The translations under genes were made by a program, and so were the position numbers. A stretch of 64,000 nucleotides of DNA. It comes from an uncultured Prevotella sp. (lineage in GTDB: Bacteria; Bacteroidota; Bacteroidia; Bacteroidales; Bacteroidaceae). The stretch spans positions 1 to 64,000 of the forward strand of contig CALUGQ010000006.1 of assembly GCA_944320235.1 (NCBI GenBank). Reading direction: 5' to 3'. A model generated the notes under the pieces. The model worked only from the letters and a program-made list of their open reading frames with translations. It did not search any database and was not told where the DNA came from. Shown here in pieces: positions 42,829 to 52,348 of this stretch (its first letter is position 1; every line of letters begins with the position of its first letter).

Positions 42829-43068
42829 AGGATGCACAATGGGCATCCTGCAGGGTACGCCATGATGGCTTTTGGTTACTTGAAACCGGCCATCAACGCA
42901 GTAAGAATGCAGGCTGACACCGAAATGAAAACTAACATTGGGGAAGTGCGGTTGGGCAAAACATATTGCGGCCTGCTTGCAGAAACGGTTGCAAGCCCCG
43001 GCCAACAACGGCTTAAGGCCAACCGGCAATCACATGAATAATGTCACAGGACGATGCGGCCGACAGCA

Positions 43069-43983
43069 TCACACATCATAGACGGCAAGTTCCTTGGCCA
43101 GCACCGTGGCAGGGAACACGCTCCGCGCCTCGTCGAGCAGGACATTCTCGTCGGTATAGCGGGCAGAGAAGTGGCCAAGTATGAGCTGCCTCACGCCGGC
43201 GTCGCGCGCCACCTGTGCAGCCTCCATGGCTGTAGAGTGATAGTACTTTGCGGCGTTCAGCTTTTTGTCCTCGCCGTAAGTGCTCTCATGGTAGAGCGTT
43301 GTGACACCCTTGAGCCTGGCGGCCAGCCCAGGCATATACCGCGTATCGCTGCAGTAGGCATAGCTGCGAGGCGGCTCGGCGGGAGTCACCAGCCGCGAGT
43401 TTGGCACCACCTCGCCCGTGTCGAGCTGCCAGTCCATGCCGTTCTTCACGTTGTTTATCTGGCTGACGGGTATTCCGTAGAAGTCTATCATGTCGCGGCG
43501 GATGTGGGGCAGAGTGGGCTTCTCCCTGAAAAGGAAGCCGCAGCATGGCACCCGGTGATCCAGGGGTATGGTCTCGACTGTGAGGCTGCGGTCTTCATAT
43601 ACAAGCCTGGCCTCTTTTGTGTCGAGCGGGTGGAACTCCACCTCGTAGCCCAATGCCCCGCAGAATATTTCGACCTGCGTCTTAAGCATGGGGCCGAGGG
43701 CCGGCGGGGCGTATACGTGAAGCGGGGCTATGCGGCCGAGCATGCCCAACGTGGAAATAAGGCCGATCAGCCCAAAGCAATGGTCGCCGTGCAGGTGCGA
43801 CAGGAACACGGTGTTGATTTTGTCGAAGTTAAGGCGCGAGCGGCGCAACTGCAGCTGACATCCCTCCCCGCAGTCAACGAGCATGAGCTTGTTCCTCAGT
43901 TCAACAACCTGAGCCGAGGGGAAATGGTGAAGCGTCGGCAAAGCGCAACCGCACCCAAGGACATGGATTCTGAATGGCATCAT
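43069..43983 (-). CDS. rnz: Ribonuclease Z
   Basis: The 305-residue metallo-beta-lactamase-fold nuclease trims the 3' end of tRNA precursors. The start at 43983 (MMPFRIHVLGCGCALPT) gives the normal N-terminus. Metal ligands are in SHLHGDHCFGL (H63, H65, D67, H68); later ligands are in YCSDTRYMPGL and LILGHFSARY. The flexible-arm region (residues ~150-200) is present. It is the last gene of mazG-lipoprotein-rnz, 13 bases after the lipoprotein stop. Confidence 0.92.
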   Translation of the reverse strand: MMPFRIHVLGCGCALPTLHHFPSAQVVELRNKLMLVDCGEGCQLQLRRSRLNFDKINTVFLSHLHGDHCFGLIGLISTLGMLGRIAPLHVYAPPALGPMLKTQVEIFCGALGYEVEFHPLDTKEARLVYEDRSLTVETIPLDHRVPCCGFLFREKPTLPHIRRDMIDFYGIPVSQINNVKNGMDWQLDTGEVVPNSRLVTPAEPPRSYAYCSDTRYMPGLAARLKGVTTLYHESTYGEDKKLNAAKYYHSTAMEAAQVARDAGVRQLILGHFSARYTDENVLLDEARSVFPATVLAKELAVYDV

Positions 43984-43996
43984 GACATATAGCTGG

Positions 43997-44572
43997 TTAA
44001 TGCCCCGCGGCAGACTGGGCTGCCTGAAGCCGCCTGTAGCCATACATGACACCGGCTTTCATGAGGAAAAGCGAATCGGGGCCGATGGATACCACCTCGA
44101 ACGTGTCGGCCGAAAGCAGCAGCCGGCCGTTATGTATGCTCCAATGCGTGTATGGCGCAGGCTCTTTCATGTTGCTCCTCACCACCCCGCTGTCGCAAAT
44201 CTCGAACATATCGCCAAGGCTTGCCCACTTGCCGAGCAGCGACGTGAGGTTGAGCACCTTGTCGGCCACAGCACCGGTTCCGCCAACACGGCGGCCAACC
44301 ACGGCCATGCGGTCGCCCACAGACAGGCCGCCCTCAACGTCGGCACGCTCGTTGGCCGCCACCAACGAATACTCGACGGTATCGCCACCGTCGGTTATCA
44401 GCTCGAGAGTGTTCATGGCCGTGCCTTTGCCGCAGGTGCCATAAACAGTGGTATCAGGCTCCGCGGCTGCGGCAGGGGCCTGCCTTATCACCATGTTTTT
44501 CTTGCCGCTCTCCTTGCAACCGGCTGCAAGCACAAGCGCAAGCAGGCAGGAAACGACGACTTGCTTGTTCAT
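43997..44572 (-). CDS. Lipoprotein of unknown function between mazG and rnz
   Basis: The product is 191 residues from 44572 (MNKQVVVSCLLALVLAAGC, lipid on Cys19). After a short linker (KESGKKNMVIRQAPAAAAEPD) comes a beta-rich domain: TLELITDGGDTVEYSLVAANERADVEGGLSVGDRMAVVGRR, then LTSLLGKWASL, and a lipocalin-like end (NGRLLLSADTFEVVSIGPDSLFLMKAGVMYGYRRL). The build recalls NlpE-like or lipocalin-like small lipoproteins, but I cannot assign a family. It lies 5 bases after mazG, clearly in one operon. Confidence 0.6.
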   Translation of the reverse strand: MNKQVVVSCLLALVLAAGCKESGKKNMVIRQAPAAAAEPDTTVYGTCGKGTAMNTLELITDGGDTVEYSLVAANERADVEGGLSVGDRMAVVGRRVGGTGAVADKVLNLTSLLGKWASLGDMFEICDSGVVRSNMKEPAPYTHWSIHNGRLLLSADTFEVVSIGPDSLFLMKAGVMYGYRRLQAAQSAAGH

Positions 44573-44577
44573 ATCGT

Positions 44578-45444
44578 TCACTCTTTTGTTTTCTTCTCCA
44601 GTTCCTTTGCCTCGTTCCAAAGCTTGTCCATCTCGCCCAAGGTCATCTCGGTAAGCGGTTTGCCCGACTTGATGGAGTGGTCCTCAATGTATTCAAAGCG
44701 TCGCATGAACTTGCGGTTGGCCTGCTCCAGGGCCGTGTCGGGGTTTATGTGGTATAACCGCGCGGCGTTGATGACACTGAAGATGAAGTCGCCCAGCTCC
44801 TCCGTAGACCTCGCCTTGTCCTCGCTGCGCAACTCAGCTTCCAGTTCGCCCAGCTCCTCGCGCACCTTGGCCCACACGTCTCCCTTGTCCTCCCAGTCGA
44901 AGCCAACGTTGCGTGTCTTCTCCTGTATGCGGTAAGCCTTGATGAGCGAAGGCAATGCAGCCGGTATGCCGGAAAGCACGCGCTTGTTGCCGTCTTTCTC
45001 CTTGAGCTTTATCTGCTCCCAGTTCTCTATCACCTGCTGTGCTGTCGAGACATCGCCGCCACCGCCCTTAGCCTCGCCCTCCTCGCCGTATGGCAGTGGC
45101 TTTGGCTCGGGCGCACCGACCTGCGAAGGATGGTAAACATGGGGATGGCGGAAGATGAGCTTGTCTACAAGGCGATCACACACGTCGGCAATGTCAAACT
45201 GGCCCTTCTCGTCGGCAATCCTGGCGTAGAAGCACACATGGAGCAGCACGTCGCCAAGCTCCTTGCACACATCCGGCACGTCGTCTTTCACCAAGGCATC
45301 GCAAAGTTCGTAAACCTCCTCGATTGTATTGGGGCGCAGGCTTTGGTTGGTCTGCTTCCTGTCCCAAGGGCATTTCTCGCGCAGCGTGTCAAGCACATCG
45401 AGCAATCGCCCGAAAGCTTTCAGCTTATCTTCTTTTGAATGCAT
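44578..45444 (-). CDS. mazG: MazG nucleoside triphosphate pyrophosphohydrolase
   Basis: The 288-residue enzyme hydrolyses (d)NTPs to the monophosphates and helps remove unwanted nucleotides. Start 45444 (MHSKEDKLKAF) lies shortly after the promoter box at 45464-45471. Two MazG domains are visible: CPWDRKQTNQSLRPNTIEEVYELCDALVKDDVPDVCKELGDVLLHVCFYARIADE (about 23-80), and VGFDWEDKGDVWAKVREELGELEAELRSEDKARSTEELGDFIFSVINAAR (about 185-235), each with the EExxE/ExxD metal-binding set. Confidence 0.93.
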   Translation of the reverse strand: MHSKEDKLKAFGRLLDVLDTLREKCPWDRKQTNQSLRPNTIEEVYELCDALVKDDVPDVCKELGDVLLHVCFYARIADEKGQFDIADVCDRLVDKLIFRHPHVYHPSQVGAPEPKPLPYGEEGEAKGGGGDVSTAQQVIENWEQIKLKEKDGNKRVLSGIPAALPSLIKAYRIQEKTRNVGFDWEDKGDVWAKVREELGELEAELRSEDKARSTEELGDFIFSVINAARLYHINPDTALEQANRKFMRRFEYIEDHSIKSGKPLTEMTLGEMDKLWNEAKELEKKTKE

Positions 45445-45463
45445 AAATAAAACATTTAATGCG

Positions 45464-45471
45464 CAAAAGTA
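45464..45471 (-). promoter_or_regulatory. mazG-operon promoter -7 box
   Basis: Minus-strand TACTTTTG fits TAnnTTTG; mazG starts 19 bases further. It is back to back with the valS promoter. Confidence 0.65.
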
Positions 45472-45493
45472 ATAATTTTCCATGGAATTTTAG

Positions 45494-45501
45494 TACTTTT
45501 G
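45494..45501 (+). promoter_or_regulatory. valS promoter -7 box
   Basis: TACTTTTG on the plus strand fits TAnnTTTG, 48 bases before the valS ATG. No T-box leader is seen. Confidence 0.65.
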
Positions 45502-45549
45502 CAAAGTTTTTATGATTGCAGGTAAAGAAATTAATCAAGCAAGTCAGAT

Positions 45550-48189
45550 ATGGAATTAGCAAGCAAGTACGACCCACAAGCGGTTGAGTCAAAATGGTAC
45601 CAATACTGGCTCGACAACAAGCTCTTCAGCAGCAAGCCTGACGGACGCGAGCCTTACACAATAGTAATACCACCGCCAAACGTGACAGGAGTCCTCCACA
45701 TGGGGCATATGCTCAACAACACCATCCAGGACATCCTCGTGCGCAGGGCGCGCATGGAAGGCAAGAATGCCTGCTGGGTTCCAGGCACCGACCATGCCTC
45801 AATCGCCACCGAGGCAAAGGTGGTGAACAAGCTGGCGCAGCAGGGCCTGAAAAAGACAGACCTGTCAAGGGAGGAGTTCTTGAACCACGCCTGGGATTGG
45901 ACAAGGGAGCACGGAGGCATAATACTGAAGCAGCTGAGGAAGCTGGGTGCAAGTTGCGACTGGGACCGCACGGCCTTCACGATGGACGAAAAGCGGTCGG
46001 AAGGCGTGATAAAGGTGTTCTGCGACTTGTACAACAAGGGGCTCATATACCGCGGAGTACGCATGGTGAACTGGGACCCGAAGGCGCAAACAGCCCTCTC
46101 CGACGAGGAAGTGATATACAAAGACGAACATTCAAAGCTCTACTACCTCCGCTATATGGTAGCAGAAGAGCCCGGACGCTATGCCATTGTAGCCACAACG
46201 CGCCCAGAAACAATAATGGGCGACACCGCTATGTGCATAAACCCCAACGACCCTAAGAACCAATGGCTGCGCGGGAAGCACGTCATAGTGCCGCTCGTAG
46301 GCCGTGAAATACCCGTGATTGAGGACGATTACGTTGACATCAACTTCGGTACCGGATGCCTGAAGGTGACTCCCGCGCACGACATCAACGACCACGCACT
46401 CGGCTTGAAGCACCATCTCGACACCATCGACATATTCAACGATGACGGAACGATAAGCGAAGCCGCCGGCCTTTACATAGGCATGGACCGCATGGACGTG
46501 CGGGCAAAGATTGCCGACGACCTGCAAGCTGCCGGCCTAATGGAGAAAGTGGAGGACTACGATAACAAAGTGGGCTTCTCAGAACGCACCAACGTGCCTA
46601 TAGAGCCGAAACTCTCAACACAGTGGTTCCTCTCCATGAAGCATTTCGCCGACCTCTCGCTGTACCCCGTGATGAACGACGAGATACAGTTCTATCCCCA
46701 AAAGTACAAGAACATCTACCGCCACTGGCTTGAGAACATAAAGGACTGGTGCATCAGCCGGCAGCTATGGTGGGGGCACCAGATACCGGCCTACTACTTC
46801 ACCACGGCCGAAGGGAAGAAAGACTTCGTCGTGGCCGACAGCGCGGACAAGGCTCTCGATATGGCCAGGGCAAAGAATCCGGGATTGACAGCCGCTGACT
46901 TGAAGCAGGACGAGGATTGCCTCGACACTTGGTTCTCATCGTGGCTGTGGCCAATATCTGTGTTCGACGGCATCAACAACCCCGACAACGAGGAGGTGAA
47001 CTATTACTATCCGACAAGCGACCTTGTCACCGCACCAGACATAATCTTCTTCTGGGTGGCCCGAATGATCATGGCTGGATATGAGTATCGTGGCAAGATG
47101 CCGTTCAAGCACGTCTATTTCACTGGCATAGTGCGCGACAAGCTCGGCCGCAAAATGTCGAAAAGCCTCGGCAACTCGCCCGACCCCATCATGCTGATCG
47201 ACAAATACGGTGCCGACGGTGTCCGCATGGGAATGATGCTCTCTGCCCCCGCCGGCAACGACATCCTCTTCGACGAGGCCTTGTGCGAGCAGGGACGCAA
47301 CTTCAACAACAAGATATGGAACGCTTTCCGCCTCGTAAAAGGCTGGGAAGTGGCAGACGCAGAACAACCAGAATCAAGCAAGCTGGCTGTTGAATGGTTC
47401 GGAGCCAAACTGCGCCAAGCCAACGCCGAAATCGACGACCTGTTCGGAAAGTACCGCATCTCAGAAGCTCTAATGGCCGTATACCGCCTGTTCTGGGATG
47501 AATTCTCCAGCTGGTATCTCGAAATGATAAAGCCTGCCTATGGGCAACCCATAGACAGCACAACGCTCAACGCGACCATCGGCTACTTCGAGACGCTGCT
47601 GAAAATGCTCCATCCGTTCATGCCTTTCATCACCGAAGAGCTGTGGCAGCACATCTACGAGCGCAAAGCCGGTGAGTCAATCATGCGCGACAAGCTCACG
47701 GTGAGCCCCGCAACGGAAGCCGACGCGAAACTCCTGGCCGACGTGGAGAACGTAAAGCTCATCGTAGGAGGCATCCGCACTGTGAGGAACCAGAAAAACA
47801 TCCCGTCGAAAGACGCGCTCACCCTGCAAGCCGTTGGCAGCAACCCATACGCCGCTTACAACTGCATAATAACTAAAATGGCTAACATCAGTGCCGTCGA
47901 CACGGTTGAAGAGAAAGACGCAACAGCCGCCACATTCATGGTAGGAACCGACGAATTCGCCGTGCCACTTGGCAACATGATAGACATCGAGGCAGAAATT
48001 GCAAAACAGGAAGCCCAACTGAAGCACCTCGAAAACTTCCTTGCAGGCATCATGAAGAAGCTTGGCAATGAGAAATTCGTGGCCAATGCCCCTGAAGCCG
48101 TGGTGACAATGGAGCGCAAGAAGCAGAAAGACAGCGAGGAAAAAATAGCCGCCCTGAAAGAATCGCTGGCAGCACTGCGCGGCAAATGA
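45550..48189 (+). CDS. valS: Valyl-tRNA synthetase
   Basis: The 879-residue class I synthetase charges tRNA-Val. The HIGH motif is HMGH at residues 50-53 ([17 protein letters not shown]) and KMSKS lies at 535-539 ([15 protein letters not shown]). The editing domain ([37 protein letters not shown]) is intact. [18 protein letters not shown] and the anticodon-binding domain follow, and a C-terminal coiled coil ([31 protein letters not shown]) closes the protein. The length is normal. Confidence 0.97.
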   Translation: MELASKYDPQAVESKWYQYWLDNKLFSSKPDGREPYTIVIPPPNVTGVLHMGHMLNNTIQDILVRRARMEGKNACWVPGTDHASIATEAKVVNKLAQQGLKKTDLSREEFLNHAWDWTREHGGIILKQLRKLGASCDWDRTAFTMDEKRSEGVIKVFCDLYNKGLIYRGVRMVNWDPKAQTALSDEEVIYKDEHSKLYYLRYMVAEEPGRYAIVATTRPETIMGDTAMCINPNDPKNQWLRGKHVIVPLVGREIPVIEDDYVDINFGTGCLKVTPAHDINDHALGLKHHLDTIDIFNDDGTISEAAGLYIGMDRMDVRAKIADDLQAAGLMEKVEDYDNKVGFSERTNVPIEPKLSTQWFLSMKHFADLSLYPVMNDEIQFYPQKYKNIYRHWLENIKDWCISRQLWWGHQIPAYYFTTAEGKKDFVVADSADKALDMARAKNPGLTAADLKQDEDCLDTWFSSWLWPISVFDGINNPDNEEVNYYYPTSDLVTAPDIIFFWVARMIMAGYEYRGKMPFKHVYFTGIVRDKLGRKMSKSLGNSPDPIMLIDKYGADGVRMGMMLSAPAGNDILFDEALCEQGRNFNNKIWNAFRLVKGWEVADAEQPESSKLAVEWFGAKLRQANAEIDDLFGKYRISEALMAVYRLFWDEFSSWYLEMIKPAYGQPIDSTTLNATIGYFETLLKMLHPFMPFITEELWQHIYERKAGESIMRDKLTVSPATEADAKLLADVENVKLIVGGIRTVRNQKNIPSKDALTLQAVGSNPYAAYNCIITKMANISAVDTVEEKDATAATFMVGTDEFAVPLGNMIDIEAEIAKQEAQLKHLENFLAGIMKKLGNEKFVANAPEAVVTMERKKQKDSEEKIAALKESLAALRGK

Positions 48190-48277
48190 GCAGCTGCAAG
48201 TGCATGAACTAAGGCCATACGACTGGCAACTGCCATGCACCAAAGCCACTCCAAGAGCCAAACGACACATCATGACG

Positions 48278-48316
48278 CATTCCGGCAGGGCCCCACATGG
48301 TTGCCCTGCCGGAATG
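48278..48316 (+). terminator. valS terminator
   Basis: CATTCCGGCAGGGC (48278-48291) pairs perfectly with 48303-48316 (14 bp, 11-base loop); TTTGTTT follows. Confidence 0.85.
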
Positions 48317-48362
48317 TTTGTTTATGTATGACTCGTCAACACGTTTTTCATAACTTCACGCC

Positions 48363-49790
48363 ATGGTTATATTGATTACACTACTGGCATATTTCGCCAC
48401 ACTCTTCGCCCTAAGCAGGATAACAGGGCGGCAAGCAACTAACAACACTTTCTATCGCGCCGACCGCCGCTCGCCATGGTATATGGTGGCGTTCGGCATG
48501 GTAGGGGCATCCATATCGGGCGTAACGTATGTCTCTGTGCCAGGCATGGTCACGTCGTCAGGCATGGCCTACCTGCAGATGTGCCTCGGCTTCATTCCCG
48601 GTTACTTCATCGTTGCCTTCGTGCTGCTGCCACTTTACTACAAGCTGAACCTCACTACAATCTACACTTACCTGTACACACGCATCGGCCCTAAGGCTTA
48701 CAAGACGGGCGCATGGTTCTTCCTGCTGTCCAAGATGCTCGGCGCCTCACTCAGGTTCTACGTGGTCTGCATCATCGTGCAAGCCTTTGTCAGCGAGCAG
48801 TTGGGCATTCCGTTCGTGGCAACAGCCATGTGCATGGTAGCGCTGATATGGCTTTACACGCACCGAGGCGGCATAAAGACCCTCGTGTGGACTGACTCTT
48901 TCCAGACACTGTGCCTTTTCCTGTCGCTCATTCTCATCATCATCAACGTGGCAGGTGCCATGGACAAGAGCTTGGCAGAGGCCGCGCAGGCCGTCGTCGC
49001 CGACCCGATGAGCCGCATTTTCGTGTTCGACGACTGGTTGTCACCACAGAACTTCTGGAAACAATTCGTCAGTGGAGCGTTCGTTGTGGTCGTTATGACG
49101 GGACTCGACCAAGACATGATGCAGAAGAACCTGACTTGCAAGACACTGCGGGAAGCACAAAAAGACATGTGCTCTTATGGTTTCGCGTTCTTCCCTGCCA
49201 ACCTCCTGTTCCTCGCCCTGGGCGTACTGCTCGTGCAGCTTGCTGCAAGCAGGGGTGTAAGCCTGCCCGCAAACGGCGACGAACTGCTGCCCATGTTCGC
49301 CGCCACAGGCAGTCTTGGCACAAGCGTTGTGGTGCTCTTCACCATCGGCATAGTGGCAGCGGCGTTCAGCAGCGCCGACTCTGCACTCACGGCCCTTACC
49401 ACAAGCTACTGCATCGACATAGCCGCGCGCAGCGACGATGAGGGGCTTCGTCGACGCGCTCACGCCGCCATGTGCATCCTGTTTGTAGCATTCATCCTGT
49501 TCTTCCGTGCATTCAACTCAGAGAGCGTGCTCGACGCGATATACACAATGTGTTCTTATACATACGGCCCGCTGCTCGGCCTCTTCGCATTCGGGATGCT
49601 GACGAAAAGGCAACCACGCGATACCGCCGTGCCATACGTGGCGGTTCTGTCGCCGCTTATATGCCTCGCGGCAGACCGATTCGTACCTTTGCTAACGGGC
49701 TACCGCTTCGGCTATGAGTTGCTGCTGCTCAACGGGCTGCTCACCTTTGCCGGACTGTGGTGCGCCTCGCACAAAGCAACAACAACATAG
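48363..49790 (+). CDS. Sodium:solute symporter (SSS family)
   Basis: The 475-residue inner-membrane transporter has about 13 membrane helices and uses the sodium gradient. Family blocks: FYRADRRSPWYMVAFGMVGASISGVTYVSVPG near 30-62, GFIPGYFIVAFVLLPLYYKLNLTTIYTYLYTRIG, SFQTLCLFLSLILI, and AAAFSSADSALTALTTSYCID near residue 340, where the SS-A-DSALTAL stretch forms the Na2 site. The substrate cannot be told; Bacteroidales relatives serve sugars, sialic acid and others. The gene follows the valS terminator, so it probably has its own promoter. Confidence 0.88.
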   Translation: MVILITLLAYFATLFALSRITGRQATNNTFYRADRRSPWYMVAFGMVGASISGVTYVSVPGMVTSSGMAYLQMCLGFIPGYFIVAFVLLPLYYKLNLTTIYTYLYTRIGPKAYKTGAWFFLLSKMLGASLRFYVVCIIVQAFVSEQLGIPFVATAMCMVALIWLYTHRGGIKTLVWTDSFQTLCLFLSLILIIINVAGAMDKSLAEAAQAVVADPMSRIFVFDDWLSPQNFWKQFVSGAFVVVVMTGLDQDMMQKNLTCKTLREAQKDMCSYGFAFFPANLLFLALGVLLVQLAASRGVSLPANGDELLPMFAATGSLGTSVVVLFTIGIVAAAFSSADSALTALTTSYCIDIAARSDDEGLRRRAHAAMCILFVAFILFFRAFNSESVLDAIYTMCSYTYGPLLGLFAFGMLTKRQPRDTAVPYVAVLSPLICLAADRFVPLLTGYRFGYELLLLNGLLTFAGLWCASHKATTT

Positions 49791-49859
49791 CAGCCAGGGC
49801 ACAACGCGAACAGGCCTTCTGCATACCCCTCAACAAATGACTCTTAACTAATAATTTGA

Positions 49860-50510
49860 ATGATAAAGACTGTTATACTTGATTTCGACGGAACGATTGG
49901 CGACACCTGCAGCCTGATAGTCAAAACGATGCAACAGACTCTCAGCGCGCTCGCCCTGCCTGTCAGCACAGCCGAAAAGTGCGCTGCCACCATAGGACTG
50001 CCATTGCGGCAGTGTTTCGTGCATCTGCTGGGCAACGACAGTGAAACTGCAACACGCTGCGAGGCAAAATACCGCGAACTGTTCGCCATAAACAATGCAA
50101 ACTACCGCGTGCCGGTGTTTCCCCATGTTGTTGAGACAATAAAGCTGCTGCACGATGAAGGTACGGAAATCTCTATTGCGAGCAGCCGCAGCCATAGGTC
50201 GCTGCAGGCTTTTCTGAGCGACATGGAGCTTGAAGGCTATGTAAGATGCGTTGTGGCTTCCAACGACGTGGAACGCGCAAAACCTGCCCCCGACATGATA
50301 ATGAAGATACTAGAAGAAACCGGATGCCGCGCCTGTGAGGCAATAATGGTAGGCGACACTTGTTTCGACATTGACATGGGGCACAACGCCGGAACTATTA
50401 CCTGCGGCGTGACGTATGGCAACGGCAAGCCAAACGACTTGAAAGATGCCGACTACCTAATAGACGACTTCGCGCTGCTGGCCGACATCGTGCACAACAA
50501 CAAAGGCTGA
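49860..50510 (+). CDS. HAD-family hydrolase, phosphoglycolate-phosphatase-like
   Basis: The product is a 216-residue soluble phosphatase. Motif I is ILDFDGTIGDT (nucleophile Asp), motif II lies in ISIASSRSH, motif III in ERAKPAPDMI, and motif IV in IMVGDTCFDIDMGHNAG. A small helical cap follows motif I (residues 15-80). This matches the Gph/PGMB-like group, whose members act on sugar phosphates or phosphoglycolate; the substrate is uncertain. It may be cotranscribed with the symporter gene 69 bases upstream. Confidence 0.83.
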   Translation: MIKTVILDFDGTIGDTCSLIVKTMQQTLSALALPVSTAEKCAATIGLPLRQCFVHLLGNDSETATRCEAKYRELFAINNANYRVPVFPHVVETIKLLHDEGTEISIASSRSHRSLQAFLSDMELEGYVRCVVASNDVERAKPAPDMIMKILEETGCRACEAIMVGDTCFDIDMGHNAGTITCGVTYGNGKPNDLKDADYLIDDFALLADIVHNNKG

Positions 50511-50557
50511 GACTGCAATAAAAAACCACCAAGGAACAACCTGCATAACAAAGAACA

Positions 50558-50596
50558 GCCTTGCCCCGCTTCCTCATGCGAAAGGCGGGGCAAGGC
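50558..50596. terminator. Hairpin between convergent HAD and trxB genes
   Basis: GCCTTGCCCCGC pairs with GCGGGGCAAGGC across a 15-base loop. It is strong but lacks a clear T-run on either side. Confidence 0.6.
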
Positions 50597-50631
50597 CGTA
50601 TTATATAGCCATAAACCGATAACGCAGTCGC

Positions 50632-51576
50632 TCAAGCATTGAGCAGATAGCGCTCGGCCTCGATGGCGGCCTGACAGCCAGAACCTGCTGCCGTGATGGC
50701 CTGGCGATAAACGGGGTCGGCAACATCGCCGGCCACGAAGACACCCGGAACCTTTGTCCGTGGTGTACCGTCAATCTTCTTGAGATAGCCTACCTTGTCG
50801 GTGTCGAGCCACTCGCTGAACACTTCGCTGTTTGGCTTGTGGCCTATGGCCAGGAAGAAACCGTCAATCTGTATGTCTACCATCTCCTCGTCAGGCTCGC
50901 CCTTGCGCTTCACAAGGTGCGCCCCCTCGACCCCATTCTCTCCGAAAAGGCCCACAGTGTTGTGCTCAAAGAGCACTTCTATGTTCGGGTTGGAAAGCAC
51001 ACGCTCCTGCATCACCTTGGATGCGCGCAGGTATGGCTTGCGCACTACCATGTAGACTTTCTTCGCGAGGCCGGCCAGGTAGAGCGCATCCTCGCAGGCG
51101 GTGTCGCCGCCTCCCACCACGGCCACGGTCTTCTTGCGGTAGAAGAAGCCGTCGCACGTGGCACAGGCCGACACGCCCTGTCCGTTATATTTCTTCTCGT
51201 CGTCGAGGCCAAGGTACTTTGCCGACGCGCCGGTGGCAATGATCACCGTGTCGGCAAGAATCTCATGGCCATCCTCGGCAGTGAGCCTGTAAGGAGCTTC
51301 TGACAGGTCGGCCTTCACTATTGAGCCGTCGCGCATGTCGGTACCGAAATGCTCGGCCTGCTCGCGCAGGTCCATCATCATCTGGTTGCCGTCAACTCCC
51401 TGCGGGTATCCGGGGAAGTTCTCAACCGTGGTGGTCTGCGTGAGCTGCCCGCCGGGCTGTATTCCGCAGTACTCCACGGGCTTCAGGTTAGCCCTGGCGG
51501 CATATATGGCGGCGGTGTAGCCCGCCGGGCCGCTGCCCACGATGAGGCAGCGAACGTGTTCAGTGTTCTGTTCCAT
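50632..51576 (-). CDS. trxB: Thioredoxin reductase
   Basis: The 314-residue flavoenzyme passes electrons from NADPH to thioredoxin. FAD motif IVGSGPAGYTAAIYAARA (about 12-29), redox pair CATC (138-141, in SACATCDGFFYRKK), NADPH motif VAVVGGGDTACEDALYLA (about 150-167) and the second FAD motif PGVFVAGDVADPVYRQAITAAGSG are all intact. It starts 36 bases after gpx, and together they make a peroxide-reducing pathway via thioredoxin. Confidence 0.96.
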   Translation of the reverse strand: MEQNTEHVRCLIVGSGPAGYTAAIYAARANLKPVEYCGIQPGGQLTQTTTVENFPGYPQGVDGNQMMMDLREQAEHFGTDMRDGSIVKADLSEAPYRLTAEDGHEILADTVIIATGASAKYLGLDDEKKYNGQGVSACATCDGFFYRKKTVAVVGGGDTACEDALYLAGLAKKVYMVVRKPYLRASKVMQERVLSNPNIEVLFEHNTVGLFGENGVEGAHLVKRKGEPDEEMVDIQIDGFFLAIGHKPNSEVFSEWLDTDKVGYLKKIDGTPRTKVPGVFVAGDVADPVYRQAITAAGSGCQAAIEAERYLLNA

Positions 51577-51612
51577 GCTGCTTTGCTATGTGGTTTTGTA
51601 TTCAGCACTGGC

Positions 51613-52164
51613 TCACTTGAGCAGTTCCTCAATCTTGGCGGCTATGTTGTCGATACTCTCTGTGGGTTCGAAACGCTCTACCACCATGCCGAGCTTGTTG
51701 GTAAGGAACTTGGTGAAGTTCCACTTTATGTCGGCCTTATCCTTGTAGTCGGGGTCTTCCTTCGACAGCATGTCGTCGAGCACGTGGGCCAGCGGGTGGT
51801 TCATGTCCCAGCCTGCAAAGCCTCTCTGCTCCTTCAGGAACTTGAAAAGTGGGTCGGCATCGTCGCCATTTACTTTCACTTTCTTGAAGCGGGGGAACTC
51901 CGTGCCGTATGTGAGCTTGCAGAAGCTGTGGATAGACTCGTCGGTTCCCGGGGCCTGCTGGCCAAACTGGTTGCATGGGAAGTCGAGTATCTCGAAGCCC
52001 TGGCTATGATATTTCTCGTAGAGTTTTTCCAGTTCCTCATATTGGGGTGTGAATCCGCACTTGGTGGCGGTGTTGACTATGAGGAGCACTTCGTTGGAAT
52101 ACTCTTTCAACGATACGTCTTTTCCTTTTCTGTCTTTGACAGAGAAATCATAAACAGTTTTCAT
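51613..52164 (-). CDS. Thioredoxin-dependent glutathione-peroxidase-type peroxidase
   Basis: The product is 183 residues from 52164 (MKTVYDFSVKDRKGKDV). Peroxidatic Cys36 lies in NTATKCGFTPQY, followed by the conserved LDFPCNQFGQQAPG block with the second Cys, and WNFTKFL. It is a Cys enzyme, not a selenoprotein. Bacterial members usually take electrons from thioredoxin, and trxB next to it on the same transcript supports this. A TATTTTTG promoter box lies upstream. Confidence 0.9.
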   Translation of the reverse strand: MKTVYDFSVKDRKGKDVSLKEYSNEVLLIVNTATKCGFTPQYEELEKLYEKYHSQGFEILDFPCNQFGQQAPGTDESIHSFCKLTYGTEFPRFKKVKVNGDDADPLFKFLKEQRGFAGWDMNHPLAHVLDDMLSKEDPDYKDKADIKWNFTKFLTNKLGMVVERFEPTESIDNIAAKIEELLK

Positions 52165-52206
52165 TTCGGTTATCGCAAATGTTGTTTCTTTACTATAAAT
52201 GTGACG

Positions 52207-52214
52207 CAAAAATA
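52207..52214 (-). promoter_or_regulatory. gpx-trxB promoter -7 box
   Basis: Minus-strand TATTTTTG fits TAnnTTTG, 42 bases before the chosen start; it excludes the upstream in-frame start at 52209. Confidence 0.6.
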
Positions 52215-52348
52215 CTTATTTTCCCGTTCAAAACCAAACATTGTGACGATTTATTAAGTATTTTTTCAAACGGTGTCAAGCCTCAGCCCTACGTTGTTAC
52301 GGCGCTTTACACGGATGTGCCCAAAGGCGGCCTGGAGCATATGGCCCG

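Noticed and set aside
45444..45550. T-box leader for valS
   Set aside because: The space between the promoter box and the start is about 48 bases, too short for a T-box, and T-box control is not expected in this group.
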